From Hymenobacter convexus (GTDB taxonomy: Bacteria; Bacteroidota; Bacteroidia; Cytophagales; Hymenobacteraceae), in NCBI RefSeq assembly GCF_030580955.1, contig NZ_JAUQON010000001.1, positions 372,001 to 436,000 on the forward strand: 64,000 bases of DNA. The letters are read 5' to 3'. The notes below the pieces were generated by a model that saw only the letters and a list, made by a program, of their open reading frames with translations, ran no database searches and was not told the origin of the DNA. The first letter of the stretch is position 1; each line of letters opens with the position of its first letter. Positions 43,001 through 50,178 of the stretch are shown here, one piece after another. The translations under genes and the position numbers were made by a program.

Positions 43001-43374
43001 GCGTAGTTGAATACCGGCTGCTCGCCGGGGTAGGCCCAGTAGTTGACGCGTTTGCCGGCTACGCCGCTAATGTTCAGGAGCGTGATGTAGGCGTAATTGC
43101 CGTTGGCAACGGTAGAATAACCAGCTATCTGCGAGTTCTGCATCATGTACGTGCCGCCGCGGATGTACACCGTGTCGCCCGTGCTGATGGTCGTGGTAGA
43201 AGCGGGCGTGCTATTGGCTAGCATCACCGCCTGCGCCCGCTGAATGGTGAGGAAGGGCGCCGTAATAGTGCCGGGGTTGGTGTCATTGCCCGTCGGGGCC
43301 ACGTAAAACTTAGTAGCGAATGCCGGGCTGAAGCTCACGGCCAGCAGCAAGGCGAGAAGGTATTGTTTAACCAT
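40003..43374 (-). CDS. Secreted right-handed beta-helix protein with T9SS sorting domain
   Basis: 1123 residues. A signal peptide (1-20, ends SPAFAT) is followed by FYVAPTGNDTNPGT, a common opening of parallel beta-helix surface proteins, and by many short Asn/Gly-rich rungs to about residue 480 (for example NNIFERLSMHDGQA and GFYANHHLGGLTF). A beta-sandwich-rich middle follows. The last 80 residues form a T9SS type A sorting domain (ALYPNPATKQVNIE to VVKKLVVE). Such proteins are exported and attached to the surface; many act as polysaccharide lyases or adhesins, but no catalytic residues are recognisable here. The ATG at 43374 is chosen because it starts the signal peptide. Confidence 0.88.
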   Translation of the reverse strand: MVKQYLLALLLAVSFSPAFATKFYVAPTGNDTNPGTITAPFLTIQRAQAVMLANSTPASTTTISTGDTVYIRGGTYMMQNSQIAGYSTVANGNYAYITLLNISGVAGKRVNYWAYPGEQPVFNYANVDPNATNAGAPNPPPYRLSAFEVTGGYIHIRGLEIVGLRVPVVGPTVNTLSICVSQSGALGNNIFERLSMHDGQAIGFYMTRGGNTLVLNCDAYRNNDNVNAPNSTGTANGGNVDGFGAHVNQTTYTGNVFRGCRAWQNSDDGFDCITNNAAVTFENCWAFYNGYTPKFVSRGDGNGFKAGGYGTGANPSVPNPIPRNVVQGCVSVRNKANGFYANHHLGGLTFVDNTAYRNGGGSSSANYNMLNRSNASLATNTDVPGYGHIVQNNISYSPAVVGADLTNCDPTTSTVDHNTFAPNSVGVTVSSSDFLSIDTTLLRSPRQADGSLPIIQTLRLAPGSALIDAGTTANYPTSFTYTGSAPDVGAYEYANLWTGAAGTDWLTAGNWTGGVPVSTLDAFIPSVAVTRFPELSTGAAVARALVVSSGASLTQSGGTLSLTGNLTNNGTWTATGGTLATTGSASQVLGGSSSLRVQGLSIGAAGASLGTPTSFQGALTLLGNLTTNGQRLTLLSSVSSGVANDGLVVNSGGVVNGTVTVQRAIDPSLNPGLGYRHYASPVQSTTVADLNTAANGGGFAPVLNAAYNSAAVPNSVTPFPTVYGYDDSRLALTNSTTAFDKGFFSPAAPGDALAVGRGYTVNIGAGELVDFRGTLNNGPLTLALSSTRPSFADGGWQLLGNPYPAPLDYSLVDAADRTGLDDAIYVYASTGQYAGQYRSYVNNVGNPVLPVGQGFFARVAAGQNSASLTFRNSQRLTVANGTTFQRTTAETRPLLRLTLQGVGSPLADETTVYFERGATSGFDRSFDAEKLPNPSGLNLATSQAGRQLSIDGQPELGPAPRVVPLAVGVSAAGTYTFNVSEMLNLSTVPVYLRDLQLGTLTDLRQQPSYHFTVANAATLNTTRFELVFGELQVLATAPAALARQVALYPNPATKQVNIELPLSLSRQPVTATLVDALGRVVRQQVLPAGAVVHTLPLGEVAVGVYSLRLTTDLGTVVKKLVVE

Positions 43375-43665
43375 AGGGATGTGGGAATTAGAGTTTGGGA
43401 TGAACTTACAGGTGCTGTTTCCCGACACTCTCCTGCACCGTCCGGCCCGAACAATATTTTGACGCTGACAATGTGCGCAGTAACTGAAAAAAATGAGCTG
43501 ATAATCAACGAATAATGGAGGTGCTTGTTGAAATATTATTTTGATTTCCAACTGCTTGAGTGATAAGTGCTGCTGCGTTTGAAACTCAGGGGCAGCCGGT
43601 GCCCGTTGCGTGGATGCACCCCCAAACGTTTGCAGGAAATTCCTTCGTCATCCTGACAAAAGCAA

Positions 43666-43673
43666 TACCTTTG
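43666..43673 (+). promoter_or_regulatory. -7 box (TACCTTTG) for glutamate dehydrogenase; intergenic 43375-43731
   Basis: An exact TAnnTTTG match with a 58-base gap to the ATG. The 357-base gap between the divergent beta-helix and dehydrogenase genes is lower in GC than its surroundings (notably 43440-43560) and holds no convincing gene. Short open frames there have no start context or family features. Confidence 0.5.
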
Positions 43674-43731
43674 CGGGCCTAAAACGTATCCATCATCCCA
43701 CCCAACGCTTCTCAAACCAACCCCCTTTCGA

Positions 43732-45018
43732 ATGGCAGCCCACACTGTGTATAAAGAGCCCGCGCCCTTAATGGACCGCGAAAACCCGCTCGAATCGATG
43801 ATGTCGCGCTTCAACATCGCGGCCGAAATCCTTGGCCTCGACGACGAAACCTACAACGTCCTCAAAGCGCCCGACAAGCAGGTTATCGTCAACATCCCGG
43901 TGACGATGGACGACGGCAAGATTCACGTTTTTGAAGGCTACCGCGTTATTCACAACACCATTCTGGGCCCGAGCAAGGGCGGCATCCGCTACGATAAAAA
44001 CGTGCACCTCGACGAGGTGAAGGCCCTCGCGGCCTGGATGACCTGGAAGTGCGCCGTGGTCGACATCCCCTACGGCGGCGCCAAGGGCGGCATCATCTGC
44101 GACCCCACCACCATGAGCGCCGGCGAAATTGAGCGCATGACGCGCGGCTACACGCTGGCCCTGAAAGACATTTTCGGCCCCGACCGTGACATTCCGGCCC
44201 CCGACATGGGGACCGGCCCCCGCGAAATGGCGTGGTTGATGGACGAATTCTCGAAAACCAACGGCATGACCTCGCCCGCCGTGGTGACGGGCAAGCCGCT
44301 GGTAATGGGCGGCTCGCTGGGACGCACCGAGGCCACCGGCCGCGGCGTGATGGTATCGGCCCTGGCCGCCCTCAAAAAGTTGGGTTTGAAGCCTACGGAA
44401 GTTTCGGCCGCTGTGCAGGGCTTCGGCAACGTGGGCTCGTGGGCGGCGGTGCTGCTGCACCAGCAGGGCGTGAAAATCAAGGCGGTGTCAGATATTTCCG
44501 GCGCTTACTGGAACGCTGATGGCATCAATATCGACGAGGCCATTGCCTACAAAAATGCCCATAACGGCCGCCTCGAAGGCTTCACCGGCGCCACGCCGAT
44601 GGACCCCAACGACCTGCTGACGTCCGATGTGGACGTGCTGGTGCCCGCCGCCGTGGAGGACGTCATCACCGAGCACAACGCCCACGACATCAAAGCCAAG
44701 CTCATTGTGGAGGGCGCCAACGGCCCCACCTCGGCCTCGGCCGACCCCATTATCAACGAGAAGGGCATCATGGTGGTGCCGGATATTCTGGCCAACTCGG
44801 GCGGCGTCACGGTGTCGTACTTCGAGTGGGTGCAGAACAAGCAGGGCTTCAAGTGGACGCTGGAAATGGTGACCGAGCGCGCCGACCGCATCATGTCCGA
44901 CGCCTTCGAAAAGGTGTACCAGACCAGCCAGAAATACAAGGTGCCGATGCGCATCGCAGCCTACGTGGTGGCCATCGACAAGGTGGCCCAGACCTACAAG
45001 TTCCGCGGCGGCTTCTAA
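43732..45018 (+). CDS. gdhA: Glu/Leu/Phe/Val dehydrogenase (glutamate dehydrogenase)
   Basis: 428 residues, as in the NAD-type hexameric enzymes. The substrate-site blocks GPSKGGIRYDKNVHLDEVKA and MTWKCAVVDIPYGGAKGG (catalytic Lys) are present. The Rossmann motif VQGFGNVGSWAA and the C-terminal ANSGGVTVSYFEWVQN follow. It interconverts glutamate and 2-oxoglutarate plus ammonia, linking nitrogen and carbon metabolism in the cytoplasm. NAD versus NADP preference is not settled by eye, and a branched-chain amino-acid dehydrogenase is less likely. It is followed by a hairpin terminator. Confidence 0.93.
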   Translation: MAAHTVYKEPAPLMDRENPLESMMSRFNIAAEILGLDDETYNVLKAPDKQVIVNIPVTMDDGKIHVFEGYRVIHNTILGPSKGGIRYDKNVHLDEVKALAAWMTWKCAVVDIPYGGAKGGIICDPTTMSAGEIERMTRGYTLALKDIFGPDRDIPAPDMGTGPREMAWLMDEFSKTNGMTSPAVVTGKPLVMGGSLGRTEATGRGVMVSALAALKKLGLKPTEVSAAVQGFGNVGSWAAVLLHQQGVKIKAVSDISGAYWNADGINIDEAIAYKNAHNGRLEGFTGATPMDPNDLLTSDVDVLVPAAVEDVITEHNAHDIKAKLIVEGANGPTSASADPIINEKGIMVVPDILANSGGVTVSYFEWVQNKQGFKWTLEMVTERADRIMSDAFEKVYQTSQKYKVPMRIAAYVVAIDKVAQTYKFRGGF

Positions 45019-45107
45019 AACCATTGTCACGGTGCCCCTCGTACGGAAGTAAGTTGGGTGCCTGGCTACCAGCGCAAACCCGGTTTTGCGCCGCTGGCCA
45101 AACATCC

Positions 45108-45147
45108 GGCCCACTTTGCCCGTTGCGGCAAGGTGGGCCGTTGTTTA
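45108..45147 (+). terminator. Probable terminator after glutamate dehydrogenase
   Basis: GGCCCACTTTGCC pairs with GGCAAGGTGGGCC (one G-T pair), then GTTGTTTAA. A second GC-rich hairpin (CAGCGCAAA / TTTTGCGCCGCTG) precedes it at about 45070-45096. Confidence 0.65.
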
Positions 45148-45207
45148 AGCCATAGTTTAAAAAGCAGGCTTTAACTTGCACGTCCGGCGGCCTGTTTCGC
45201 ACTACGC

Positions 45208-45870
45208 ATGAAAATACATAAAGAAGGAAGACGCATACTGTTTGTGACGCTGCTGATTTTGCTGGCGCTAAATCTGTTGATGTTTTATTTCAACCGGGGC
45301 AACTCGCTGGTAAACCGTTTGTTCGCAGGGGCCACGGTCATCATCTTTTTGCTGATTCTGCAGTTTTTCCGCAGCCCGTTCCGGCACATGTTCACCCACG
45401 AAGACCTGCTGCTGGCGCCCGCCGACGGCAAGGTGGTGGTGATTGAAAACGTGTTCGAGCCCGAGTATTTTGAGGATGAGCGCAAGCAAATCAGCATTTT
45501 CATGTCGCCCATCAACGTGCACGTGACACGCAACCCGATTTCGGGCCTGGTGAAATATTTCAAGTACCACCCCGGCAATTACCTGGTGGCCTGGCACCCC
45601 AAAAGCAGCACCCAGAATGAGCGCACCACCGTGGTGGTGGAGTCGGATGCCGGCCCGCTGGTGCTCTTCCGGCAGATTGCCGGGGCCATGGCCCGCCGCA
45701 TTGTGTGGTACGTGAACGAGGGCGACGAAGTGAGCCAGGGCGAGGAGTTCGGCTTCATCAAATTCGGCTCGCGCGTCGACGTATTCGTGCCCCTCGATAC
45801 CGAGGTGAAGGTTGAACTGGGCCAGAAAGTGAAGGGCGGCGAAACCGTCATTTGCCAGCTAAAGGTCTGA
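45208..45870 (+). CDS. psd: Phosphatidylserine decarboxylase (short family form)
   Basis: 220 residues. Two hydrophobic helices at the N-terminus (about 9-52) anchor it to the inner membrane. Family blocks are PADGKVVVIENV, ISIFMSPINVHVTRNP and, near residue 190, KFGSRVDVFVP, where the Gly-Ser bond is the self-cleavage site that creates the pyruvoyl group. It makes phosphatidylethanolamine from phosphatidylserine. An archaetidylserine-decarboxylase name would also fit the short form. Its TGA stop codon (45868-45870) lies within the left end of the inverted-repeat cassette downstream. Confidence 0.9.
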   Translation: MKIHKEGRRILFVTLLILLALNLLMFYFNRGNSLVNRLFAGATVIIFLLILQFFRSPFRHMFTHEDLLLAPADGKVVVIENVFEPEYFEDERKQISIFMSPINVHVTRNPISGLVKYFKYHPGNYLVAWHPKSSTQNERTTVVVESDAGPLVLFRQIAGAMARRIVWYVNEGDEVSQGEEFGFIKFGSRVDVFVPLDTEVKVELGQKVKGGETVICQLKV

Positions 45871-45899
45871 ACCGCAGATTTTCGCAGATTAAACGGATA

Positions 45900-45930
45900 A
45901 GAACGGATTCTGATGGGTCCGTTCTTTTTT
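45900..45930 (+). terminator. Inward terminator in the left cassette end
   Basis: A perfect 8-bp stem (AGAACGGA / TCCGTTCT) with a 10-base loop and a T-run ends transcription from psd, 29 bases after its stop codon. Confidence 0.82.
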
Positions 45931-45996
45931 GTTTTCTGTACTTTGGTGAATTCCCTATTCTTATGGATTTGCTATTGAGTTGAAAAGGTGGCAGAT

Positions 45997-46398
45997 ATGG
46001 AAAAAGCGCAAGTCGATTTGAGCTCATACAAGGAGTTGACGGGCAAGATTATTGGTTGCGCAATGCAGGTGCATCGGGTGCTGGGCACTGGTTTCCAGGA
46101 GGTGATTTACCAACGGGCACTGGCCATTGAGCTGGAGCAATGTGGCGTGGAAGCGCAGCGCGAATTGGAAATGCCCATCTTCTATCGCGAAAAGGAAATT
46201 GGTTCGCGCCGGGTTGATTTCCTTGTGAATGGTACTGTACTTGTGGAGTTGAAAGCCCTGAGCGCCTTGCATGAAACGCACCACGCCCAAATCATCAACT
46301 ACTTGGAGGCATACCGCCTAACCATCGGCCTGCTCATCAACTTCGGTGGTCAGTCGTTGGAATTCAAGCGCTTCGTCAAAATCAAACCCATCTATTAA
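45997..46398 (+). CDS. GxxExxY protein (PD-(D/E)xK-like)
   Basis: 133 residues. The family motif is GTGFQEVIYQRAL (Gly-x-x-Glu-x-x-Tyr, near residues 33-45). Downstream RRVDFLV and LVELKAL give an Asp...Glu-x-Lys arrangement like the PD-(D/E)xK nuclease core. Such proteins are common in Bacteroidota and other phyla and usually have no assigned function. The ATG at 45997 is preferred to a GTG three codons upstream. It lies inside a long inverted-repeat cassette with terminators at both ends, so it must use its own promoter in the 58 bases between the left end and the ATG. The gene looks intact. Confidence 0.9.
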   Translation: MEKAQVDLSSYKELTGKIIGCAMQVHRVLGTGFQEVIYQRALAIELEQCGVEAQRELEMPIFYREKEIGSRRVDFLVNGTVLVELKALSALHETHHAQIINYLEAYRLTIGLLINFGGQSLEFKRFVKIKPIY

Positions 46399-46432
46399 GT
46401 CTCTCGCTTAAGGCTTGAATAGTTCAGAAAAC

Positions 46433-46463
46433 AAAAAAGAACGGACCCATCAGAATCCGTTCT
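46433..46463 (-). terminator. Inward terminator in the right cassette end
   Basis: The mirror copy of the left hairpin. Read on the minus strand it follows the stop codon of the glutathionylspermidine synthase-like gene and ends in a T-run. Confidence 0.82.
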
Positions 46464-46502
46464 TATCCGTTTAATCTGCGAAAATCTGCGAAAATCTGCG
46501 GT

Positions 46503-47678
46503 TCAGACAAGTATATGCGGCACGAACTCCGACAGGTTGGTGATGAGCCCCGCGTCGCGCCGGAAGCCGAGGGCGCAGGCCTCGCCAGCCCAAAACACGC
46601 CGGCCTGGTAGCGGCGGCCCTGCGCGTCGGTGGGCAGCTCGGCCCAGCGCTGGTATAGCTGGGGCTGCTGGCCGAACTCGCCGGGCACTTCGGCGCCGGC
46701 TTGGCCGTTGGCCTGGATTTCGGCCACGTTCTGGCCTTCACGGCCCAGCAGGGGCTTGCGCACGTGGTGGCCGGGCAGCGGGTTCAGGCTGGCTTCGAGC
46801 AGCAGCGGGTGGTGCGGGAAGGTGTCCCAGAGGTTCGCCAGTAGAGCTTTGCTCTGGAAAAGCAGGGCATAGGCCGGGTTGGCCGTCACTACATCGCGGG
46901 TGAGCTGCAGGTGCACGAGGTCGGCGGTGAGCGCGGGCTCTTCTTCGGCCAAAATTTCCCAGGGCACCAGCTTGAACAGGAAATCGAACCGCTGCCACTC
47001 GCCGGGCACCGATTCGGCCCACACGCCCCGGTCATCGCCCTGCACCGAAACGGTCATGGCATCAACCGGGCAAATGAAAACGTCGGCAAACCCGGCCGTG
47101 CGGGCGGCTTCGGCCAGTATGGCGCAGTTGGCTTCGTCCTCGGCACTTTCGGGCAGGTGCACGAGCAGGAGGGTGGCTTGTCGGTCGTTGTTCAGAGCGC
47201 GCCAATGGCGGAATTGGTCCTCCAGGCATTCGAACAGGCCGTTGGCCTGGCGGTCGTCGTCGGACTGGCCGGCGGCTACCAGACTAGCCCACTGCACCAC
47301 CGCGGTTTCGGGCAGGCTGGTGGCGGTGTCGGCGTTGAATTCCAGTAGCTTGGGGCCGTCGGCGGTGATGGCGATGTCGAAGCGGCCGTAGAGGTGCCAG
47401 TGCCGCTCATCGTTCCAGGAGTGGCGCACGGCTTCCCACAGGTTGGCCGGAATGGCCAGCTTTTGCAGGAAATCGTCGGGAATGGGGTCCGGAATGGCTT
47501 CCACCAGCATGTCATACAGCGTGTCGGCGGCTTGCAGGAGCGTTTCGGCCTCGGCTTCGGTCAACTGCACGGCTTCGCGGGCCACGTAGTGCTGGCAGGC
47601 GTCTTCAATGGCCCAGTCCCAGCCCAGGGCCCGCACGGCCGGGGCCACGTCGCCGGAAAGGGGGAGGAGGTTAATCAT
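46503..47678 (-). CDS. Glutathionylspermidine synthase-family ATP-grasp protein
   Basis: 391 residues, the size of the stand-alone synthetase domain. It has RHSWNDERHWHLYGRFDIA, LLEFNADTATSLPET and near the end VRKPLLGREGQNV, blocks that match the GSP_synth ATP-grasp fold. The domain forms an amide bond using ATP; E. coli YgiC relatives ligate small peptides, and true glutathionylspermidine synthesis is not implied. Its upstream neighbour on the same strand is a UPF0323-like lipoprotein, a pairing also known in Campylobacterota. A palindromic repeat separates the two. Its TGA stop codon lies in the end of the GxxExxY cassette. Confidence 0.88.
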   Translation of the reverse strand: MINLLPLSGDVAPAVRALGWDWAIEDACQHYVAREAVQLTEAEAETLLQAADTLYDMLVEAIPDPIPDDFLQKLAIPANLWEAVRHSWNDERHWHLYGRFDIAITADGPKLLEFNADTATSLPETAVVQWASLVAAGQSDDDRQANGLFECLEDQFRHWRALNNDRQATLLLVHLPESAEDEANCAILAEAARTAGFADVFICPVDAMTVSVQGDDRGVWAESVPGEWQRFDFLFKLVPWEILAEEEPALTADLVHLQLTRDVVTANPAYALLFQSKALLANLWDTFPHHPLLLEASLNPLPGHHVRKPLLGREGQNVAEIQANGQAGAEVPGEFGQQPQLYQRWAELPTDAQGRRYQAGVFWAGEACALGFRRDAGLITNLSEFVPHILV

Positions 47679-47701
47679 GATGATTGATAATCAGATGGAA
47701 A

Positions 47702-47810
47702 AGAACGTCATGTCGAGCGCAGCCGAGACATCTCGCGTGCCACAACTAATCCTTTCGGTTGGTTTACTACCACACGCGAGATGTCTCGGCTGCGCTCGAC
47801 ATGACGCTCT
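47702..47810. repeat. Long palindromic repeat, copy D of the GTC/GAGC family
   Basis: Arms 47702-47739 and 47773-47810 are 38 bases with one mismatch. Each arm has stem ATGTC, loop GAGCGCAGCCGA and stem GACAT, so the stem differs from the other copies on both sides at once. The element lies in the 148-base gap between two genes of one likely operon. Confidence 0.9.
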
Positions 47811-47826
47811 TTCATTCGCTTACACC

Positions 47827-48504
47827 CTACCCCCCAAAGCCCCGGAAGCCGCCGCGGCTGCCGAAGCCGCTGCTGCGACCGGCCGGCGCGCTGCTGCGGA
47901 AGCTGGGCCGCGGGGCGCTGCGCATCGTGGAGCGGCTTTCCTGAATGCCCGCCGTGGGCGAGGCGTTGCGGCCCGTGAAACCCCGGCCGAAGAAGCCGCG
48001 GCCATTCTGCCGCTCGTTGGTAATGCTGTTGCGCCAGCCCTGGTTTTGCTGCATCACGCCGGGGTTGGCGTAGTAGGCGGGGTTGGGCGTCAGGTAGCGG
48101 CCGGCCATGTAGCCGATGCTGCTCCACATCAGCACGTTCATCAGGCCGTTGCCCTGGGCTCGGTTTTCGGGATTTTGGCGGCTGTAGTCCTGCATCTGGC
48201 GCTGCAGGGCCTGGCCCTGCAGGGTATCGGTGCGGCCATCGGCGTGGTGCAGAATGGCGGCCACTTCCTCCTTGCCGGCCGGGCGCTCGGCCGTGATTTT
48301 CCACTCGCCGGGCTGCACCTCGGTCATTTCCGTGATAACGCCCTGGCTATATGTTTCGCCGCCCCAGCTGCCTTCGGCGCCATTGTCGTTAGTACGGGCG
48401 TTATCGCTGGAGCAGGCGGGCAGGGCCAGGCCGAGGCTGCTGGCGGCGGCCAGCAGCAGCACGTTGCGGCGCCAGTCGCCGAGGAGGTGAAAGTGCTTTT
48501 TCAT
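47827..48504 (-). CDS. UPF0323-like lipoprotein
   Basis: 225 residues. A lipoprotein signal ends at LALPACSS (Cys near residue 31). The middle (ITEMTEVQPGEWKITAE, ILHHADGRTDTL) and a small hydrophobic Gly/Met segment (LMNVLMWSSIGYMAGRYL) resemble UPF0323 lipoproteins. The C-terminal 75 residues are rich in Gly, Arg, Ser and Phe (RGFFGRGFTGR, SGFGSRGGFRGFGG). It is first of a two-gene run with a glutathionylspermidine synthase-family protein. Family membership is recognised from the overall pattern and the neighbour; it is a proposal. Confidence 0.62.
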   Translation of the reverse strand: MKKHFHLLGDWRRNVLLLAAASSLGLALPACSSDNARTNDNGAEGSWGGETYSQGVITEMTEVQPGEWKITAERPAGKEEVAAILHHADGRTDTLQGQALQRQMQDYSRQNPENRAQGNGLMNVLMWSSIGYMAGRYLTPNPAYYANPGVMQQNQGWRNSITNERQNGRGFFGRGFTGRNASPTAGIQESRSTMRSAPRPSFRSSAPAGRSSGFGSRGGFRGFGG

Positions 48505-48540
48505 GGAGAAGGATAAGGTTAACAGCGCTGTGGAAAGGCC

Positions 48541-49554
48541 TTAGTTTGGCTGAATAATGGCCTGAATAGCGGCGCTCTGATTGCCAAGATTGGCATAATC
48601 CTGGACCCGCCGGAAAACCTGCCACGGGTAGCCGGCGCTCAGGTACCAGCCGGCCGGCTGGTCGGCGTTCAGGTAACCGCCGAGGTTGGGGCCGTAGGCG
48701 TGGCCGGTTTTCTGTTCTTTGGAGGCGGTAATATAGCCGTAGTCGCAGCCAAACTCAGGTTTGGTAAACAGCCATTCCATCGCTACAAAGAAGCCGCCCG
48801 CTGGCACCGCCAGTTGGTAGGCCGCCAGGTCTACTTCGTGCCACCCCATTTTGCCGGCCGCGCTGATAACAGAAGTCGTCAGCAAATCGGTGCCGGGGGC
48901 GCCGTTGGGGCCGTCGGCCGCATAAAGCCGGACCCGGAAGGGCGCTTTTACCGAAGCCTTGCCACAGTGCGGGTTGGGCTTTAGGTAAAAGCGCACGGCC
49001 CGAATGCTCCCCGGCGGCGCATCGGTGAACTGCCTGGCCACCTGCCAGCCGGAGCTTTGCTCGGCGCTCAGCATGGCGCCGCCGCCAAAGCCAAACTTAT
49101 TGCCCGCCCCTGTCGGCCCCAGCAGCACCGGCAGGGCCGTAGCAGCCCGCACCACGGCTTCGGACAGCGCCACGGCCAGCGGACGTAGCGCCAGCCGGCA
49201 CGGCGAGGCGCCGGGCACGGCCACCACCTGCGGCGCAAAGCCCAGCGACGACACCTTTAGCGAATCGAAAGCCGTGAGGCCGGCCGGTAGCTCCAGCGTG
49301 AAACGGCCCTGCTCCGTGGCTTGCGCCCCCAGGTGGCGGGTCCGGATTTCAACGACTGCAAACGGCGCCGGCTGCCCCGAAACGGCATCTACTACGGTGC
49401 CTGATAGGGCGGTGGGCTGGGCCCGGGCCGACGCGTTAGCCAGCAGCAATGCCGTGAAGGCAAAGGCCAGGCCGATAGCTGACCGGCAGTCAGCGCAACG
49501 AAAACCAGCTTTGGTTGATAGGTGGTTAGCCGGGGAGGGGCGGCCTAAAACCAC
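48541..49554 (-). CDS. Secreted protein with carboxypeptidase-regulatory domain
   Basis: 337 residues from the proposed GTG at 49554. An N-terminal hydrophobic stretch ends in ANASARAQ, a good signal-peptide site. A CarboxypepD_reg-like sandwich (ALSGTVVDAVSGQPAPFAVV and EQGRFTLELP) lies at about 45-120. The C-terminal 200 residues (IRAVRFYLKPNPHCG, PFRVRLYAADG, GGFFVAMEWLFTKPEFGCDYG) have no family recognised. The start is uncertain: no ATG precedes the signal peptide, and the GTG overlaps the end of msrC by ten bases, which suggests translational coupling. Confidence 0.68.
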   Translation of the reverse strand: MVLGRPSPANHLSTKAGFRCADCRSAIGLAFAFTALLLANASARAQPTALSGTVVDAVSGQPAPFAVVEIRTRHLGAQATEQGRFTLELPAGLTAFDSLKVSSLGFAPQVVAVPGASPCRLALRPLAVALSEAVVRAATALPVLLGPTGAGNKFGFGGGAMLSAEQSSGWQVARQFTDAPPGSIRAVRFYLKPNPHCGKASVKAPFRVRLYAADGPNGAPGTDLLTTSVISAAGKMGWHEVDLAAYQLAVPAGGFFVAMEWLFTKPEFGCDYGYITASKEQKTGHAYGPNLGGYLNADQPAGWYLSAGYPWQVFRRVQDYANLGNQSAAIQAIIQPN

Positions 49555-50027
49555 CGCGCCGCCAGCTGCATCAGCTGCTCCAGGGCCTGCTGGTCGTCGG
49601 CGTCGAAGTCGTTCAGCTGGTCGCTGTCCACATCGAGCACGGCCACTACCTGGCCGTTTTTCAGGATGGGCACCACGATTTCTGATTTCGACTCCGAGCT
49701 GCAGGCGATGTGGCCGGGGAAGGCCTCCACGTCGGGTACCAGCACGGTTTCGGCCCGGGCCCAGCTGGCGCCGCACACGCCCTTGCCGTGCCGGATGCGG
49801 GTGCAGGCAATGGGCCCCTGGAACGGGCCGAGCACCAGCTCCTCGCCTTTCACCAGGTAAAAACCCACCCAGAAAAACCCGAAGGCCTGCCGCAGCGCCG
49901 CTGCCGTGTTGGCTAGGTTGGCCGTGAGGTCAGTCTCGCCGGTGGTTAGGGCTTCGATTTGGGGCAGCAGCTGCCGGTATTGCTCGGCTTTGGTGAGCGT
50001 GGTGTCGAGGGCGAGGGTTTCGGCCAT
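49545..50027 (-). CDS. msrC: Free methionine-(R)-sulfoxide reductase (GAF domain)
   Basis: 160 residues forming one GAF domain. The reactive Cys residues are in GPIACTRIRHGKGVCGASW and GHIACSSESKSEIVVP, followed by VLDVDSDQLNDFD, the typical fRMsr sequence. The enzyme repairs free methionine-R-sulfoxide using thioredoxin and acts in the cytoplasm. The ATG at 50027 matches the family. It is followed by a secreted-protein gene whose start seems to overlap its stop; a palindromic repeat lies upstream, next to ribD. Confidence 0.92.
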   Translation of the reverse strand: MAETLALDTTLTKAEQYRQLLPQIEALTTGETDLTANLANTAAALRQAFGFFWVGFYLVKGEELVLGPFQGPIACTRIRHGKGVCGASWARAETVLVPDVEAFPGHIACSSESKSEIVVPILKNGQVVAVLDVDSDQLNDFDADDQQALEQLMQLAARWF

Positions 50028-50055
50028 GATGGGTTTTAATTGTTGGTTGCGTACA

Positions 50056-50169
50056 GACGCCTGTCATCCTGAGCTTGCGAAGGACCTTATCGCACTTGGA
50101 TAATTTGAATTACAGCGAGCCGCGCTCAAATGTGATAAGGTCCTTCGCAATCTCAGGATGACAGGCGTC
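50056..50169. repeat. Long palindromic repeat, copy E of the GTC/GAGC family
   Basis: Arms of about 38-39 bases (50056-50093 and 50131-50169) with few mismatches. Stem TCCT and AGGA surround the loop GAGCTTGCGA, followed by CCTTATC. The stem bases differ from all other copies but still pair. It lies between msrC and ribD. Confidence 0.88.
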
Positions 50170-50178
50170 GAAGAAGAA

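Larger units (their letters stand above)
45866..46506. mobile_element. Inverted-repeat cassette carrying a GxxExxY gene
   Basis: The left end (45866-45938) and the right end (46425-46506) are exact inverted copies, 73 and 82-83 bases, except that the right end has one more copy of a 10-base unit (AAAATCTGCG). Each end reads inward as TCTGAACCGCAG, the CGCAGATT repeats, then a hairpin AGAACGGA / TCCGTTCT and a T-run. The outer TGA of each end is the stop codon of the neighbouring gene (psd on the left, glutathionylspermidine synthase-like on the right). One gene fills the interior. No target-site duplication was evident beyond the ends, and no transposase is inside. Confidence 0.85.

Noticed and set aside
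41581..43221. A 546-codon plus-strand frame opposite the beta-helix gene
   Set aside because: Shadow of a T9SS protein gene; no protein features.
43536..43817. A 93-codon minus-strand frame upstream of glutamate dehydrogenase
   Set aside because: It overlaps the dehydrogenase start and its promoter box, with no family features.
3731..50169. CRISPR array as an explanation of the repeats
   Set aside because: The repeats are dispersed inverted pairs kilobases apart, not regularly spaced direct repeats, and there are no cas genes.
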